In this document: positions 41,542-52,533 of the stretch, one piece after another
Numbering within the stretch: the stretch's first letter is position 1
Layout of the letters: the number at the start of each line of letters is the position of its first letter
Assembly: GCA_947589495.1 (NCBI GenBank)
Contig: CANQAK010000005.1
Span: 1 to 56,601 of the forward strand
Source: an uncultured Bacilli bacterium
GTDB lineage: Bacteria; Bacillota_I; Bacilli_A; RF39; UBA660
Direction of reading: 5' to 3'
DNA length: 56,601 bases
The notes under the pieces: generated by a model
The model's input: only the letters and a program-made list of their open reading frames with translations
What the model was told of the DNA's origin: nothing
The model's database searches: none
Translations under genes and position numbers: made by a program

Positions 41542-42597
41542 ATGGCTAAAAAATTTTTCTATAATAAAGTACATAACACTAAAAAAACAATTATAAATAT
41601 AGTTATTATTGGTGTATGTATAATAGGAGTAATTATATGCTTTATCGTTACCGCCAATTTTCAAGGTGAATCTCAAAATGAACAAGGTGGCGAATTAAGC
41701 ATTAAAAATGATGTTACTATTGAAGTAAATGAAAAATTTACAAATGAAATCTTTTTTTCAAAAATTGAAAATGTTAATTTGAATAATATAAAAGTTACTT
41801 ATCCTAATGATTATGATGTTTCAAATATTGGAAAATATAAAGTTACATTGAATATAAATGGTAAAGATTATACTTCCAATTTAAACGTTGTTGATACAAT
41901 TAAACCAGAACTTGCTTTAAAAGAATTAACAATTGAAGAAAATGGTATTTATTCATCTAATGCCTTTGTAAAAAGTTGTACAGATAATAGTGAAAAAGAT
42001 TGTGATATTGAATTTTATAAAGAAGGTATGGATGAAGAAGGAAATACTATTGATTATTCAAAATATAAAGATGCAGGAACTTATCCAATCAAAATTGTAG
42101 CACGTGATGCTGCTGGAAATGAAGCAATTGAAGAAACTAATTTAATTATTACTAAAAAGAATACGACACCAACAGAGCCCCCACAAGAACCTGAGCCTGA
42201 AGTAGACGAGCCAGAACCTACTACATGTAAATATGGAAATGGTGAATATGATACAGATAATTACCTAGTGGCTATAAATATTACTTCAAATAATTGTGCT
42301 GTAAGCCTAGATTTATATAAAGATGCAACAATGTTAAATTCTACTAATAAATTAATGGAAAGTGAAACAACAAGAATTAAAAAAGATATTGAAGCTTTAA
42401 ATTTAAATGGTACTTTAGCTTTAAGTAGAGTTGTAATAGCGGTTGTAAATAAAAGTGGAAATGGTATTGTAGGATATGAATTAAAAATGACTGTAACAAT
42501 TACAAATAATGGTAAAACAGAAACTGCTGCAGAATATAAAGTTAATAATAAAGGAAAAAGAGTATTTACTCAAAACCCTTATAATTTAGGAGAGTAA
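41542..42597 (+). CDS. Membrane-anchored protein with Ig-like domains and Pro/Glu-rich linker
   Basis: N-terminal TM, Ig-like repeats (DVSNIGKYKVTLN; KYKDAGTYPIKIVARDAAGNEAIEE), PTEPPQEPEPEVDEPEP linker. Confidence 0.7.
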   Translation: MAKKFFYNKVHNTKKTIINIVIIGVCIIGVIICFIVTANFQGESQNEQGGELSIKNDVTIEVNEKFTNEIFFSKIENVNLNNIKVTYPNDYDVSNIGKYKVTLNINGKDYTSNLNVVDTIKPELALKELTIEENGIYSSNAFVKSCTDNSEKDCDIEFYKEGMDEEGNTIDYSKYKDAGTYPIKIVARDAAGNEAIEETNLIITKKNTTPTEPPQEPEPEVDEPEPTTCKYGNGEYDTDNYLVAINITSNNCAVSLDLYKDATMLNSTNKLMESETTRIKKDIEALNLNGTLALSRVVIAVVNKSGNGIVGYELKMTVTITNNGKTETAAEYKVNNKGKRVFTQNPYNLGE

Positions 42598-42629
42598 ATA
42601 AATCCAATGTCATTAATTAAAAAATGAAT

Positions 42630-42670
42630 AAAAAAATAGAATCAAATATAAAAATTCTATTTTTTTTATT
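42630..42670. terminator. Bidirectional terminator
   Basis: AAAAAATAGAAT-caaatataaaa-ATTCTATTTTTTTT between convergent genes. Confidence 0.8.
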
Positions 42671-42721
42671 CTATAAATTTATTTTTATTGTCTATTAGAT
42701 ATCAAAAAAATAGACTATTGT

Positions 42722-43303
42722 CTATTTCTTACCCATAATTACTAAACCAGCAAATCCACCAATTAATATTACAAATATTCCAACAATAATAATGGCATCA
42801 TATTTTCCTGATTTTTCTGTATCTTCATTTGTTGTTGCGCTTTGATTTGCAACTGTTTCTAAATCAATTCCTAAATCATCAGCTAAATCTTTAACAACAT
42901 CAACTTTTTCTTTACTATCTCTAGCTTTTTCAATTTCTTCTTTTACTGTATCAGTATTTTGTGGTAATCCAATTGTATGGTAATCACCAATAACAATTGT
43001 AGGCGTAGCCATTTCAGTTTCATTATAATGTTCATATACTTTTGTAATTAATTGATATAAATCATCATTTCCTACTATCCAATTACCATTACTGTCTGCA
43101 CCACTCCAAACTTCTAAAGTTACTAATTCAAATAAATCAGGTTCATCTTCTAATAAACCAGTAAAATATTCATTAGCAGATTCACAAGCAGGACAGCCAT
43201 TTTTTGTAAACATATATACTTTTACAGTATCTTCAGCTTTAACAACTGGTATCATAATTAATGCTATTGCTAAAGTTATAATAAATAATGCTATTTTTTT
43301 CAT
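42722..43303 (-). CDS. Exported thioredoxin-fold protein with C-terminal TM anchor
   Basis: signal peptide, VYMFTKNGCPACESANEYF, C-terminal YDAIIIVGIFVILIGGFAGLVIMGKK. Confidence 0.75.
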   Translation of the reverse strand: MKKIALFIITLAIALIMIPVVKAEDTVKVYMFTKNGCPACESANEYFTGLLEDEPDLFELVTLEVWSGADSNGNWIVGNDDLYQLITKVYEHYNETEMATPTIVIGDYHTIGLPQNTDTVKEEIEKARDSKEKVDVVKDLADDLGIDLETVANQSATTNEDTEKSGKYDAIIIVGIFVILIGGFAGLVIMGKK

Positions 43304-43353
43304 TTTTACCTCCCATTAAAACAATTATAACAAAATTATCATGTCTTTTAAAG

Positions 43354-43902
43354 CTATTTTTCTAAAGTTTTAAAGATTTTCACAATTCGAACAATAATTT
43401 CTTTATCATCTAGTTCTATCTTATTTGTAGAAATTAAAGTTGCTAATCCATTAGCATAAAGCCATACATGCATAAACAATTCTTTAGCTTCATCAAATGT
43501 ATAACCACTTTTATTGACTAAATTTATTATTGCTCCTTGATTCCATTTTTCATTTAAAACATCATCAATAGTTTTCCATTTTAAATTATCTGATAAAAAT
43601 AAACTAATAAATAAATTTTTATAATATTTTGCAAATTCAACATAAGCAACGCACAAGGTAACTAAAGCTTTTTTATTATCAACTCTACTTGTTATAAATT
43701 CATCATATTGTTTATATATTTCTTTATAAATGTCTTCTTTTATTTCATCCATGTTTTGATAAATTCTATAAAGTGGTTTAGTTGAAATTTTTAACTCTTT
43801 AGCTAAATCACGAGCATTAATTGATTCCCAACCCTTTTTATTAACCATTACAACTGCTTTTTTAATTATTGTTTCTTTACTTAATTTGCAACTAGCTGGC
43901 AT
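43354..43902 (-). CDS. TetR-family transcriptional regulator
   Basis: SINARDLAKELKISTKPLYRIYQNMDEI HTH. Confidence 0.85.
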   Translation of the reverse strand: MPASCKLSKETIIKKAVVMVNKKGWESINARDLAKELKISTKPLYRIYQNMDEIKEDIYKEIYKQYDEFITSRVDNKKALVTLCVAYVEFAKYYKNLFISLFLSDNLKWKTIDDVLNEKWNQGAIINLVNKSGYTFDEAKELFMHVWLYANGLATLISTNKIELDDKEIIVRIVKIFKTLEK

Positions 43903-43986
43903 ATAATTCCCCCATTCTTAGATAACCATTGTTACCATAATTATAACGGTTTAATATTTTTTTGTCAAATGTTACCAATTATTTAA

Positions 43987-46356
43987 TTATTGATTTCTTA
44001 ATTCAGCATCATATTTTTGTTCAACTTCATTTATGATCTTATTAAATTGTTCCATTACTTCTTCTTCTGTTAAAGTTTTATTTGTATCAGTAAATGTTAA
44101 ATTAAATGCAATTGATTTTTTACCTTGGAAAACATTTTCACCTTTATAGACATCAAATACTGATACATTTTCTAACATTCTACCCCCAGCTTTTTTAATT
44201 GTATTTATAATTTCTCCTGCACTTACATCTTCATTAACTATAAATGCCATATCTTTTTCCATTTCTGGATACTTATTTGCTTCTTTAAACTTAAGCGGTT
44301 TAATATCTTTCATTAATTCATTTAAAGAAAGTTCAAAAACATATATTTCATCTTTATTTATTTTTGGATGAACTCTTCCTAAAACTCCGATTTCTTTTTT
44401 ATCAAGTAATATTTTAGCACTTATTCCTGGATGAAAAGAATTATTTTCATTTACTACAAATTCATATCTATTTTTAAATCCCATATAATCTAAAATATTT
44501 TCAACAATACCTTTAACTAAATAAAAATCTATTTTTACAAATGTATTCCAACCGTTACTCATATAATTACCACTTAAAAGTCCTGTTATTAAACTTTCTT
44601 CTTGATAATTTTTATCATAAGTTTTACTTATCTCATATATAAGAATATCTTTTACTTTACGTTTTTTATTATATTCATACACATTCATAAGTGATGGAAT
44701 TAATGTAGTTCTTACAACACATTTATCTTTACTTAATGGATTTGGTAATAAAATATTTTCTTTGTTACGATAATTAAATTCCTTAGCTTCTTTTTCACTA
44801 ACTAATGTATATGTTTTTACTTCATTTAATCCTAAACTTCTAAGTCTTTTAGAAATAGATTTTCTATATTTTACATCACCAACATATTGACCTCTTCTAA
44901 TATTGGTATTAGGTAATGTAGAAGTTAAATTTTGATAACCGTATAATCTACCAATTTCTTCTGCTATATCATTAACATAACAATCTATATCTAATCTTCT
45001 ATTTGGAATAGTAACATTAAAAATACCATCTTTTAATTCATAAGGAAAATCTAATCTTTCTAATTCAATTTTCATATCATTTTCGCTTATATCTATACCC
45101 AAAATATTATTAACTTCTTCTTTTTCAAATTGAACTTTTTTAAGAGTTTTATCAATTCTATCATGACAAACTATCCCTGATAAAATTTTAGCACCAGCAT
45201 ATTTTTCTAATAAATGACATGCTCTTTTTATAGCCATTTCTGTATATTCATAATTTAAACCTTTTCCATAACGAATAGATGCTTCACTTTTTAAATCTAA
45301 ATTTTGAGCAGTATATCTTATACTAACAGCATCAAAAATTGCACTTTCAATTAATATAGTTTTAGTAGTATCTAAAACTTCAGTGTTTTCACCACCCATT
45401 ACACCAGCAATACATACAGGTTTTTCGCCATCAGTTATCACAATATCATTATTAGTTAAAATTCTTTTTTTACCATCTAAAGTAACAATTTCTTCTTGAT
45501 CTTTTGCGTCTCTTACAAGAATTTTATCTCCTAAATAATCTTTATCAAAAAAGTGTAGAGGTTGACCAAATTCAAGCATAACATAATTAGAAATATCTAC
45601 TACATTATTTAATGGACGCATTCCAGCATCAATTAATCTTTTTTTAATAAAATCAGGAGATTCACCAATTTTTATATCTGTTACCATTTTTGCTAAATAA
45701 TAAGGACATTTTGGTGTTTCAACTTTAAGTGAAAAATGTTTTTCAATTGAATCTTCTATTTCATTAAATGATAAATCAGGTAATTTAACTTTTCTATTTA
45801 AGATAGCTGCTATTTCATATGCAAACCCAATATGATAATAACAATCATTATTTCTATGTTTATGAATATCAAGTTCATATAAAGTATTACATAACCCTAA
45901 ATATTCAAGAGGATTTTTACCTACTGGAGCCTTATCATCTAATTCATAAATTCCTTTATTATAATTTTCTTCTGTTTTCTCTTCTAATCCTAATTCAAAT
46001 AAAGCACAAATCATTCCATTAGATTCTACTCCTCGAATTTTACTTTTTTTAATTTCAAAATCCCCTGGTAAAACTGCTCCTGGAAGTGAAACAATAACTT
46101 TTAAACCTTTTCTAACATTTGGAGCACCACAAACAATTTGAATAACTTCATCTCCAATATTTACTTTACAAACATGTAAATGATCACTATCAGGGTGATT
46201 CTCACATTCAATGATTTCTCCAATTACTAATTTATCAATATCATTAGTTATAACTTTTTCAACATTAATACCTGCTTTGGTAATTTTAACTGCTAATTCT
46301 TTTAAATCTTGATCACTTATATCAATATAATCTTTTACCCATTCTAAACTTATCAC
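43987..46356 (-). CDS. pheT: Phenylalanyl-tRNA synthetase beta subunit
   Basis: EMAP-like tRNA-binding domain, B3/B4, B5, FDX-ACB domain segments; downstream of pheS. Confidence 0.97.
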   Translation of the reverse strand: MISLEWVKDYIDISDQDLKELAVKITKAGINVEKVITNDIDKLVIGEIIECENHPDSDHLHVCKVNIGDEVIQIVCGAPNVRKGLKVIVSLPGAVLPGDFEIKKSKIRGVESNGMICALFELGLEEKTEENYNKGIYELDDKAPVGKNPLEYLGLCNTLYELDIHKHRNNDCYYHIGFAYEIAAILNRKVKLPDLSFNEIEDSIEKHFSLKVETPKCPYYLAKMVTDIKIGESPDFIKKRLIDAGMRPLNNVVDISNYVMLEFGQPLHFFDKDYLGDKILVRDAKDQEEIVTLDGKKRILTNNDIVITDGEKPVCIAGVMGGENTEVLDTTKTILIESAIFDAVSIRYTAQNLDLKSEASIRYGKGLNYEYTEMAIKRACHLLEKYAGAKILSGIVCHDRIDKTLKKVQFEKEEVNNILGIDISENDMKIELERLDFPYELKDGIFNVTIPNRRLDIDCYVNDIAEEIGRLYGYQNLTSTLPNTNIRRGQYVGDVKYRKSISKRLRSLGLNEVKTYTLVSEKEAKEFNYRNKENILLPNPLSKDKCVVRTTLIPSLMNVYEYNKKRKVKDILIYEISKTYDKNYQEESLITGLLSGNYMSNGWNTFVKIDFYLVKGIVENILDYMGFKNRYEFVVNENNSFHPGISAKILLDKKEIGVLGRVHPKINKDEIYVFELSLNELMKDIKPLKFKEANKYPEMEKDMAFIVNEDVSAGEIINTIKKAGGRMLENVSVFDVYKGENVFQGKKSIAFNLTFTDTNKTLTEEEVMEQFNKIINEVEQKYDAELRNQ

Positions 46357-46358
46357 TA

Positions 46359-47405
46359 TTAATCCTCCCTTCTATCAAAATTTCTAATTTCTCTTAAATC
46401 GGTATTATAAAATACTCTTATATCATTAATATCGTATTTTAACATAGCCATTCTCTCAGCACCAAAACCAAATGCAAAACCACTCCATGTCTTTGGATCA
46501 TAACCACTCATTTTTAAAACATTAGGATGAACTATACCCGCCCCAGCAATAGTAATCCAACCAGTTTTTTTACAAATATTACAACCCTTTCCTTTACAAT
46601 TAAAACAACTTATATCAACTTCTACTGAAGGCTCTGTAAATTGATAATAACTAGGTCTAAATCTAGTAACAATATCATCACCAAATAATTTTTTAACAAT
46701 TACATCTATAGTACCTTTTAAATCTGATAAACTTATATTTTTATCAACCAATAAACCTTCAATTTGCATAAATTGATGTGAATGAGTTGCATCATCATCA
46801 TCTCTTCTGTAAGTTTTACCAGGGCAAATCATTCTAATTGGTTCTTTTCCTTTACCTTTTAACATAGTTCTAACTTGAACAGGAGAAGTTTGACTACGTA
46901 AAAGTATTTCTTCACCTTCTATATAGAAAGTATCTTGAGCATCTCTTGCTGGATGTCCTTTGGGAATATTTAACATTTCAAAATTATACTTATCTTCTTC
47001 AATTTCAGGACCATCAACTACATCATAACCCATACTCATAAATACTTCTTCTACTTCTTCAATTAATTTTTCTAAAATATTTGGAGATCCATTCTTTATT
47101 TTTGTAGCAGGTAAACTTATATCAATTGTTTCTTTTTTTAATTTTTCATTAATTTCTGCCTCTTCTAATTTATTATTAATAGTTATATAATTATCATTAA
47201 AAATATTTCTTAATTCATTTACATGCATTCCAAACTCTTTTTTCTCTTCATTAGGAATTTCTTTAATTAATTGATTTAAAGATGTAATTTTTCCATTTTT
47301 ACCCATATATTTTATTTTTAAATCTTCTAATTCACTTTTACAATTAATATTTGTAAATAAACCATCCAGTTCTTTTTTTAAATTTTCAATTTGTTCTTTA
47401 TACAT
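46359..47405 (-). CDS. pheS: Phenylalanyl-tRNA synthetase alpha subunit
   Basis: [53 protein letters not shown]. Confidence 0.98.
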   Translation of the reverse strand: MYKEQIENLKKELDGLFTNINCKSELEDLKIKYMGKNGKITSLNQLIKEIPNEEKKEFGMHVNELRNIFNDNYITINNKLEEAEINEKLKKETIDISLPATKIKNGSPNILEKLIEEVEEVFMSMGYDVVDGPEIEEDKYNFEMLNIPKGHPARDAQDTFYIEGEEILLRSQTSPVQVRTMLKGKGKEPIRMICPGKTYRRDDDDATHSHQFMQIEGLLVDKNISLSDLKGTIDVIVKKLFGDDIVTRFRPSYYQFTEPSVEVDISCFNCKGKGCNICKKTGWITIAGAGIVHPNVLKMSGYDPKTWSGFAFGFGAERMAMLKYDINDIRVFYNTDLREIRNFDRRED

Positions 47406-47429
47406 TTTATCCTCCCTTTTAAATAAATA

Positions 47430-47640
47430 AAAGTTTCATAAATAAGGCTAAAGGACGAAATGATATCCGCGGTACCACCTTTATTTATGAAACTAATCAT
47501 ACACTTTAATTCTTAATGCGAATTCACATTAACACTCATTAACTGAAATTCAATTTATAATTTAACTAAAATATTTCCACCATATATATTTTTCTCTAAA
47601 AAAGTTTTTATAAATTTACTTAATTTAAATCATCGTGTTA
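47430..47640 (-). promoter_or_regulatory. T-box riboswitch (tRNA-Phe responsive) upstream of pheST
   Basis: T-box AGGTGGTACCGCGG (47467-47481), specifier context GAATTTCAG with UUC (Phe), TAGAGA..GGTGGAA upstream, terminator helix GTTTCATAAATAA..TTATTTATGAAAC-TTTTATTT. Confidence 0.93.
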
Positions 47641-47642
47641 TT

Positions 47643-48191
47643 TTAATAATTTTCAGCTTTCATTTCAAAAAAGCTTTTTGGATGTTTACAAACTGGACAA
47701 ATTTCTGGAGCTTTATTTCCAATAACTATATGTCCACAGTTGCGACATATCCAAATAGTATCACCATCTTTTGAGAAAACTAATCCTTCATCAATATTGC
47801 TAATTAATTTTCTATATCTTTCTTCATGTTCTTTTTCTATTTTACCAACCATTTCAAATAAAGTGGCAATACGAGTAAATCCTTCTTCTTTAGCTACTTT
47901 AGCAAATTCAGCATACATATCTGTCCATTCATAATTTTCTCCATCTGCTGCATCTTCTAAATTAGTATGAGTATCAGGAATATCTCCACCATGTAATTCT
48001 TTAAACCAAAGTTTAGCATGTTCTTTTTCATTATTGGCAGTTTCTTCAAAAATTGCTGCTATTTGTTCATAACCATCTTTTCTAGCTTTACTAGCATAAT
48101 ATGTATATTTATTTCTAGCTTGACTTTCTCCTGCGAAAGCCGCCATTAAATTGCTTTCTGTTTTAGAACCTTTTAACTCCATTTTATACAC
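47643..48191 (-). CDS. rbr: Rubrerythrin
   Basis: [19 protein letters not shown], EEx..H diiron motifs, C-terminal rubredoxin-like [20 protein letters not shown]. Confidence 0.96.
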   Translation of the reverse strand: MYKMELKGSKTESNLMAAFAGESQARNKYTYYASKARKDGYEQIAAIFEETANNEKEHAKLWFKELHGGDIPDTHTNLEDAADGENYEWTDMYAEFAKVAKEEGFTRIATLFEMVGKIEKEHEERYRKLISNIDEGLVFSKDGDTIWICRNCGHIVIGNKAPEICPVCKHPKSFFEMKAENY

Positions 48192-48240
48192 TTCCTTTTC
48201 ATAAAAGATTATAAATCATTAAACTAAAAAAGTAAAGAAA

Positions 48241-49032
48241 TTATTCATTTTTATTCTTTACTTTTTTTAAATCATCGTAAGCTTTTTCTAATCGTTCTTT
48301 TTCTAAAGAACTTTCTTCTTCTTTTTCATCATTATTATCTTCATCTAAAGATAAATCTTTTTCATTTAACTTGGGAATTTCTTCCGTTTTATCTTTTATA
48401 TTATCTATTTTCTTAGTATTATCTTTTTCATTTTTTTCATCAGAACTTTTTGCTAAATTAAATATTTTCATTATATCTTTAATTATTATAAATAATGCCG
48501 GAATTAACACTACTAAAAGCCATCCAAAACTACTTGATAAGAAAGATTGAATTCTTCCTAAACCAGGTATAACAGCTTTAACAACTCCAATAACGTTGCT
48601 TTCTTTAACACATGCTTGATCTTCTTGAGTATTATTATCTCCTCTAGTAACTAAACAAGTAGAACCATCATCTAATGTTTTTGTTCCTACTACCCGGTGA
48701 GTAATAGTCATACCATAAGTTACTTGCCAAGTTGAAATAAATGTTATAACATCATTAACTTTTATATCATCTATATCATCAACTTTTGTATTAATTATAA
48801 CATCATACACATTTATAGTAGGTTCCATACTTTCACTTACTATTGTATAAACAGAAAATTTTGGTTCAAATTTTTCACCCTTAGTTGCATAAAGTTTAAC
48901 TGAAACATAATAATAAGCTAGAAGAATACCAATTATTATTAAAATCGTAAAAACAGTCCAACTTAATACGGTAGATATGTATTTAAATAGACCTTTAAAA
49001 TTATAACGTGTTTCATCCATTTTATTTTCCAT
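48241..49032 (-). CDS. Signal peptidase I, SipW/ER-type (Ser-His)
   Basis: VSESMEPTI catalytic Ser, TITHRVVG His instead of Lys, GDNN box, C-terminal TM. Confidence 0.88.
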   Translation of the reverse strand: MENKMDETRYNFKGLFKYISTVLSWTVFTILIIIGILLAYYYVSVKLYATKGEKFEPKFSVYTIVSESMEPTINVYDVIINTKVDDIDDIKVNDVITFISTWQVTYGMTITHRVVGTKTLDDGSTCLVTRGDNNTQEDQACVKESNVIGVVKAVIPGLGRIQSFLSSSFGWLLVVLIPALFIIIKDIMKIFNLAKSSDEKNEKDNTKKIDNIKDKTEEIPKLNEKDLSLDEDNNDEKEEESSLEKERLEKAYDDLKKVKNKNE

Positions 49033-49095
49033 AATAATGCTTTCCTATTCTAAATTAATTATAAACAACTTTTTCAATATTAACAAGAACTAAAA

Positions 49096-49812
49096 CTAAT
49101 TTTCTTTATATTCTACTTTAAAATTAGCTTTAATACTTTTATCTATATTATTATTAGCATTTTTAATAATTGTTTCACTTTTCCAATACATAGTTTTTTC
49201 TTCTCCTGGATTAGTAGTTAACTCATAATTAGTTTCAATACTAAGATTTGTATTTAATCCTGCTATATCATAATAATTTCCCATTAAAGGACTTAAATTA
49301 CTACTATCTGTAGAAATTACATTGTTAACATAAGTCCAATTTTCATTATCAAATGAGTAAGAAAAACGAACTAATAAGTCACTATCATTTGTAGCAATTA
49401 AATTATTATAAAAATTATTTTCTAAAATATTATATTTAACATCAAAAAAGATCTTACCAGCTTCTTTTGCACTACTATTAGTTTTAAATGTTATATTAGA
49501 AGTATTTTCTAAAACAATATCTTCTTTACTTTCTAAATCACTTGCTAATACTTTCTTATCTATATCATCAAGACTAGTTATTAAAATACGACTATTTTTA
49601 TTATTAATTTCAATAACTTCAGCATTTTTATTATCATCTCGATAATATTTTCCAATAAATACTAATGAACTAAATAAAGTAAACCCAAAAAGAATAATTA
49701 AGACAAATAAAAGAATTACTTGAGAAGAATTTTTAAAATAGGCTACTTCTTTAATTTCTAAATCTTCTGTATCATCATATTTTTTCTTATTTGTACCCAC
49801 TTTTTTATTCAT
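49096..49812 (-). CDS. Single-TM protein with extracytoplasmic domain, adjacent to SipW-like peptidase
   Basis: TM QVILLFVLIILFGFTLFSSLVFIGKYY, no other recognised motif. Confidence 0.65.
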   Translation of the reverse strand: MNKKVGTNKKKYDDTEDLEIKEVAYFKNSSQVILLFVLIILFGFTLFSSLVFIGKYYRDDNKNAEVIEINNKNSRILITSLDDIDKKVLASDLESKEDIVLENTSNITFKTNSSAKEAGKIFFDVKYNILENNFYNNLIATNDSDLLVRFSYSFDNENWTYVNNVISTDSSNLSPLMGNYYDIAGLNTNLSIETNYELTTNPGEEKTMYWKSETIIKNANNNIDKSIKANFKVEYKEN

Positions 49813-49944
49813 CTTTATATTCTCCTTATTCTATTAATGAGTATAGCATAAGTTCAAATTAACCGCAAGAATTATAATTTAAAAAAAATCTATTCTTAAT
49901 TGAAATAGACTTGTTATTACATCAAATATAAATAGATTTTTTTC

Positions 49945-51330
49945 TTATTCATCATAGAAATTATTCATATAATTAATATTTTCTTCTATTATTTGATAAT
50001 TTTCTTTAGAAATATGAATAACTATTTTTTCTTCACCAGTATATATTTTTATTTCTTTTTTCTTAATGTAATTTAAAAATTCATTAATATAATCTTTAAT
50101 ACTCATTTCATATTTTTTAAAAATAGACCAATAATCATAAGTTATATAATTATTATTATTAATATTATAAATATGTTTTTCTTCATTTATATCATAATGT
50201 TTTTTATCTAAAGTATAGTATTCTACTAGAATATCACTTCTATCTTCAAAAACTATTTCCGTTATATAACAATTCATATTTTTTAATATAAGATTTGGTT
50301 CCATCACTATATTAAAAGTATTAGTTAATTCAGTATGATTTTCCTCTATTATTTTATAAGTTGATAATTCACACGCTATTAAACCACTGCTAATTCCAAA
50401 AATAATTAAAGCTATAATAAACATTATAAATACTTTTTTTACTTTTATTTCTATACTCAAAATTAATTTAATAAGTATTTCTATAATAAGATAAATTCCT
50501 AATATTAAAGAAAATAAACAAATTGCTCCATAAATAAGTAATATACCATTTTTAGCAAAATAAATTACAAATATAGTTAAAGCAATTAAAAACACAAAAC
50601 AAACTAACAATGGAATTAACAAGAAAAATGCCATGAATTTTAATAATAAGATAAATATTTTTTTTAATATTTTATATGGTTCAAATTCATTATTATCTCT
50701 TATAATTATTTTTTCTTCTTTAATTTTTATTTTTTCTTTTTCTTCAACATTTTTAATACTAATTTTTTCTTTATAATCTTCATAATAATCTAAATATCTT
50801 ATTTTATATAATTTAACTAATAAATATAAAGTAATTATAAAATAAATAATAATTAATATACCATTAAACATTCCTTTTAAACTATTAAATATTTCATAAG
50901 GTAAAAAATTAAATATATTATCTAAAACATATTGAATAATAAAATTCCCTAACAATAAAAATAAAATAATTATTAAAGCATAAAAACCCATTTCAAATAA
51001 ACATTTTATTTTTTGAACAAAAGTCATACTATAAAACATTTTTATTCCTTTAATAAACATATCTAAATAGAAAGATAAATAATCCATTATTCTTTTTTCT
51101 TTTTTTACTGGTTCTTTTAACCCAATTAATTCATCCATACTTGAATTAAATAATTTACATATTGCTACTATTTTTTCTGTTTCTGGATAAGAACTATTTG
51201 ATTCCCATTTTGATACAGCTTGTCTGGATACATTTAACTCATTAGCTAAATCTTCTTGACTTAATCCTTGCTCTTTTCTTAGTTTTGCTAATTTTTCTCC
51301 AAAACTCATTTTTCTCACCTCGCTATCCAT
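49945..51330 (-). CDS. XRE-family HTH regulator fused to multi-TM domain
   Basis: LAKLRKEQGLSQEDLANELNVSRQAVSKWES followed by multiple TM segments. Confidence 0.85.
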   Translation of the reverse strand: MDSEVRKMSFGEKLAKLRKEQGLSQEDLANELNVSRQAVSKWESNSSYPETEKIVAICKLFNSSMDELIGLKEPVKKEKRIMDYLSFYLDMFIKGIKMFYSMTFVQKIKCLFEMGFYALIIILFLLLGNFIIQYVLDNIFNFLPYEIFNSLKGMFNGILIIIYFIITLYLLVKLYKIRYLDYYEDYKEKISIKNVEEKEKIKIKEEKIIIRDNNEFEPYKILKKIFILLLKFMAFFLLIPLLVCFVFLIALTIFVIYFAKNGILLIYGAICLFSLILGIYLIIEILIKLILSIEIKVKKVFIMFIIALIIFGISSGLIACELSTYKIIEENHTELTNTFNIVMEPNLILKNMNCYITEIVFEDRSDILVEYYTLDKKHYDINEEKHIYNINNNNYITYDYWSIFKKYEMSIKDYINEFLNYIKKKEIKIYTGEEKIVIHISKENYQIIEENINYMNNFYDE

Positions 51331-51349
51331 TTTATCTTATTTTATGAAA

Positions 51350-51394
51350 TGCAACTACCAACTTTCAGTAGTAATTTGTTAACTTTTAGTTGCA
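51350..51394. promoter_or_regulatory. Candidate operator upstream of XRE-TM gene
   Basis: TGCAACTA ... TAGTTGCA inverted arms plus AACTTTCAGTAG / AACTTTTAGTTG direct repeats. Confidence 0.45.
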
Positions 51395-51432
51395 AATTAC
51401 TATTATAAACAAAAAAATCTCATTAATCGAGA

Positions 51433-52176
51433 TTATTTTAATTTCATTTGATAATTTTCTAATTCAGGATTAATTCCTGTTACACATGCTAATATACTTT
51501 TAATAGATTTTAAATCTTTATTAAATGAAACAATTTTATCGGCAGAAGCCATAACTTGTCCTTCAATATATTTACTTTTAGAAAATGATATATTTCTAAT
51601 ATTATTGATATTAGTTGTTTCAATAATTAATGCTTTTAGATGAAGAGGTATTTTTTTATATTTCTCCATATTATTTATTTCTAAAATTTCAATTGGTACA
51701 TTTATTGAACGTACTGGAAATGGATACATATGATGAATTACACCATCTATAATAATTTTAGCTTCATCAATTGATTCAAAATACTCTGGAAACCAAGTTA
51801 TTGCATTAACAATAGCTTCAATCGGATGAGTAAATCCATGACGATTAATTAACATACTTTTTTTATTATTTTGATTTTGCCATGGCTTTTCATATAAATC
51901 ATGGAATAATGCTATTATAACTGCTAATCTTAAATCAATGGGATTAGTTGAAGTTGATTTTTTTTTGGAAATGGCATATGTTACAATAGCATCATTTATA
52001 ATATGACTTCCTAAACTAACATTACCATGATGTGGAAACACTTTAGCATCACATCTTTTTATAAATTCTTTATGAAATATTATAGGACTAGCTATATTTA
52101 AAAAGAATTCTTTTTCTTCATCCGGAAATTGATATTCATCTAATAATTTATAAATGTGATTTAGCATTTTATTCAC
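51433..52176 (-). CDS. HD-domain metal-dependent phosphohydrolase-like protein
   Basis: HHGNVSLGSHIINDA, LFHDLYEKPW, NRHGFTHPIEA. Confidence 0.7.
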   Translation of the reverse strand: MNKMLNHIYKLLDEYQFPDEEKEFFLNIASPIIFHKEFIKRCDAKVFPHHGNVSLGSHIINDAIVTYAISKKKSTSTNPIDLRLAVIIALFHDLYEKPWQNQNNKKSMLINRHGFTHPIEAIVNAITWFPEYFESIDEAKIIIDGVIHHMYPFPVRSINVPIEILEINNMEKYKKIPLHLKALIIETTNINNIRNISFSKSKYIEGQVMASADKIVSFNKDLKSIKSILACVTGINPELENYQMKLK

Positions 52177-52362
52177 CTTTATTAAATTATATGCGAATAT
52201 TAAATTTTATACAATAATTTTTTTAGAAAATATGTCAATTATATATAAATATTTCTAAATAAAATTTTAAAACTTTCATATAATATTTATATATTCAAAA
52301 AATATAACACATTTGACATGTAATGCTTTTTAAGGTAAAATAATAAATGTTAATTTATTTAT

Positions 52363-52436
52363 GGAGCCGTAGCCAAGTGGTAAGGCCCCGGTCTGCAACA
52401 CCGTCATCGCCGGTTCAAATCCGGCCGGCTCCTCCA
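52363..52436 (+). tRNA. tRNA-Cys (GCA)
   Basis: 74 nt cloverleaf: GGAGCCG acceptor / CGGCTCC, U73, encoded CCA, anticodon GCA in CTGCAAC loop, GGTTCAAATCC T-arm. Confidence 0.98.
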
Positions 52437-52533
52437 ATATTGATTGTTACTTTAAATAATTAGTTTGAAAGTAATAAATGCTAACAGAAATGTTAGTTTT
52501 TTTGTGCATATAAAAAAGTTCTATTATAAGAAC

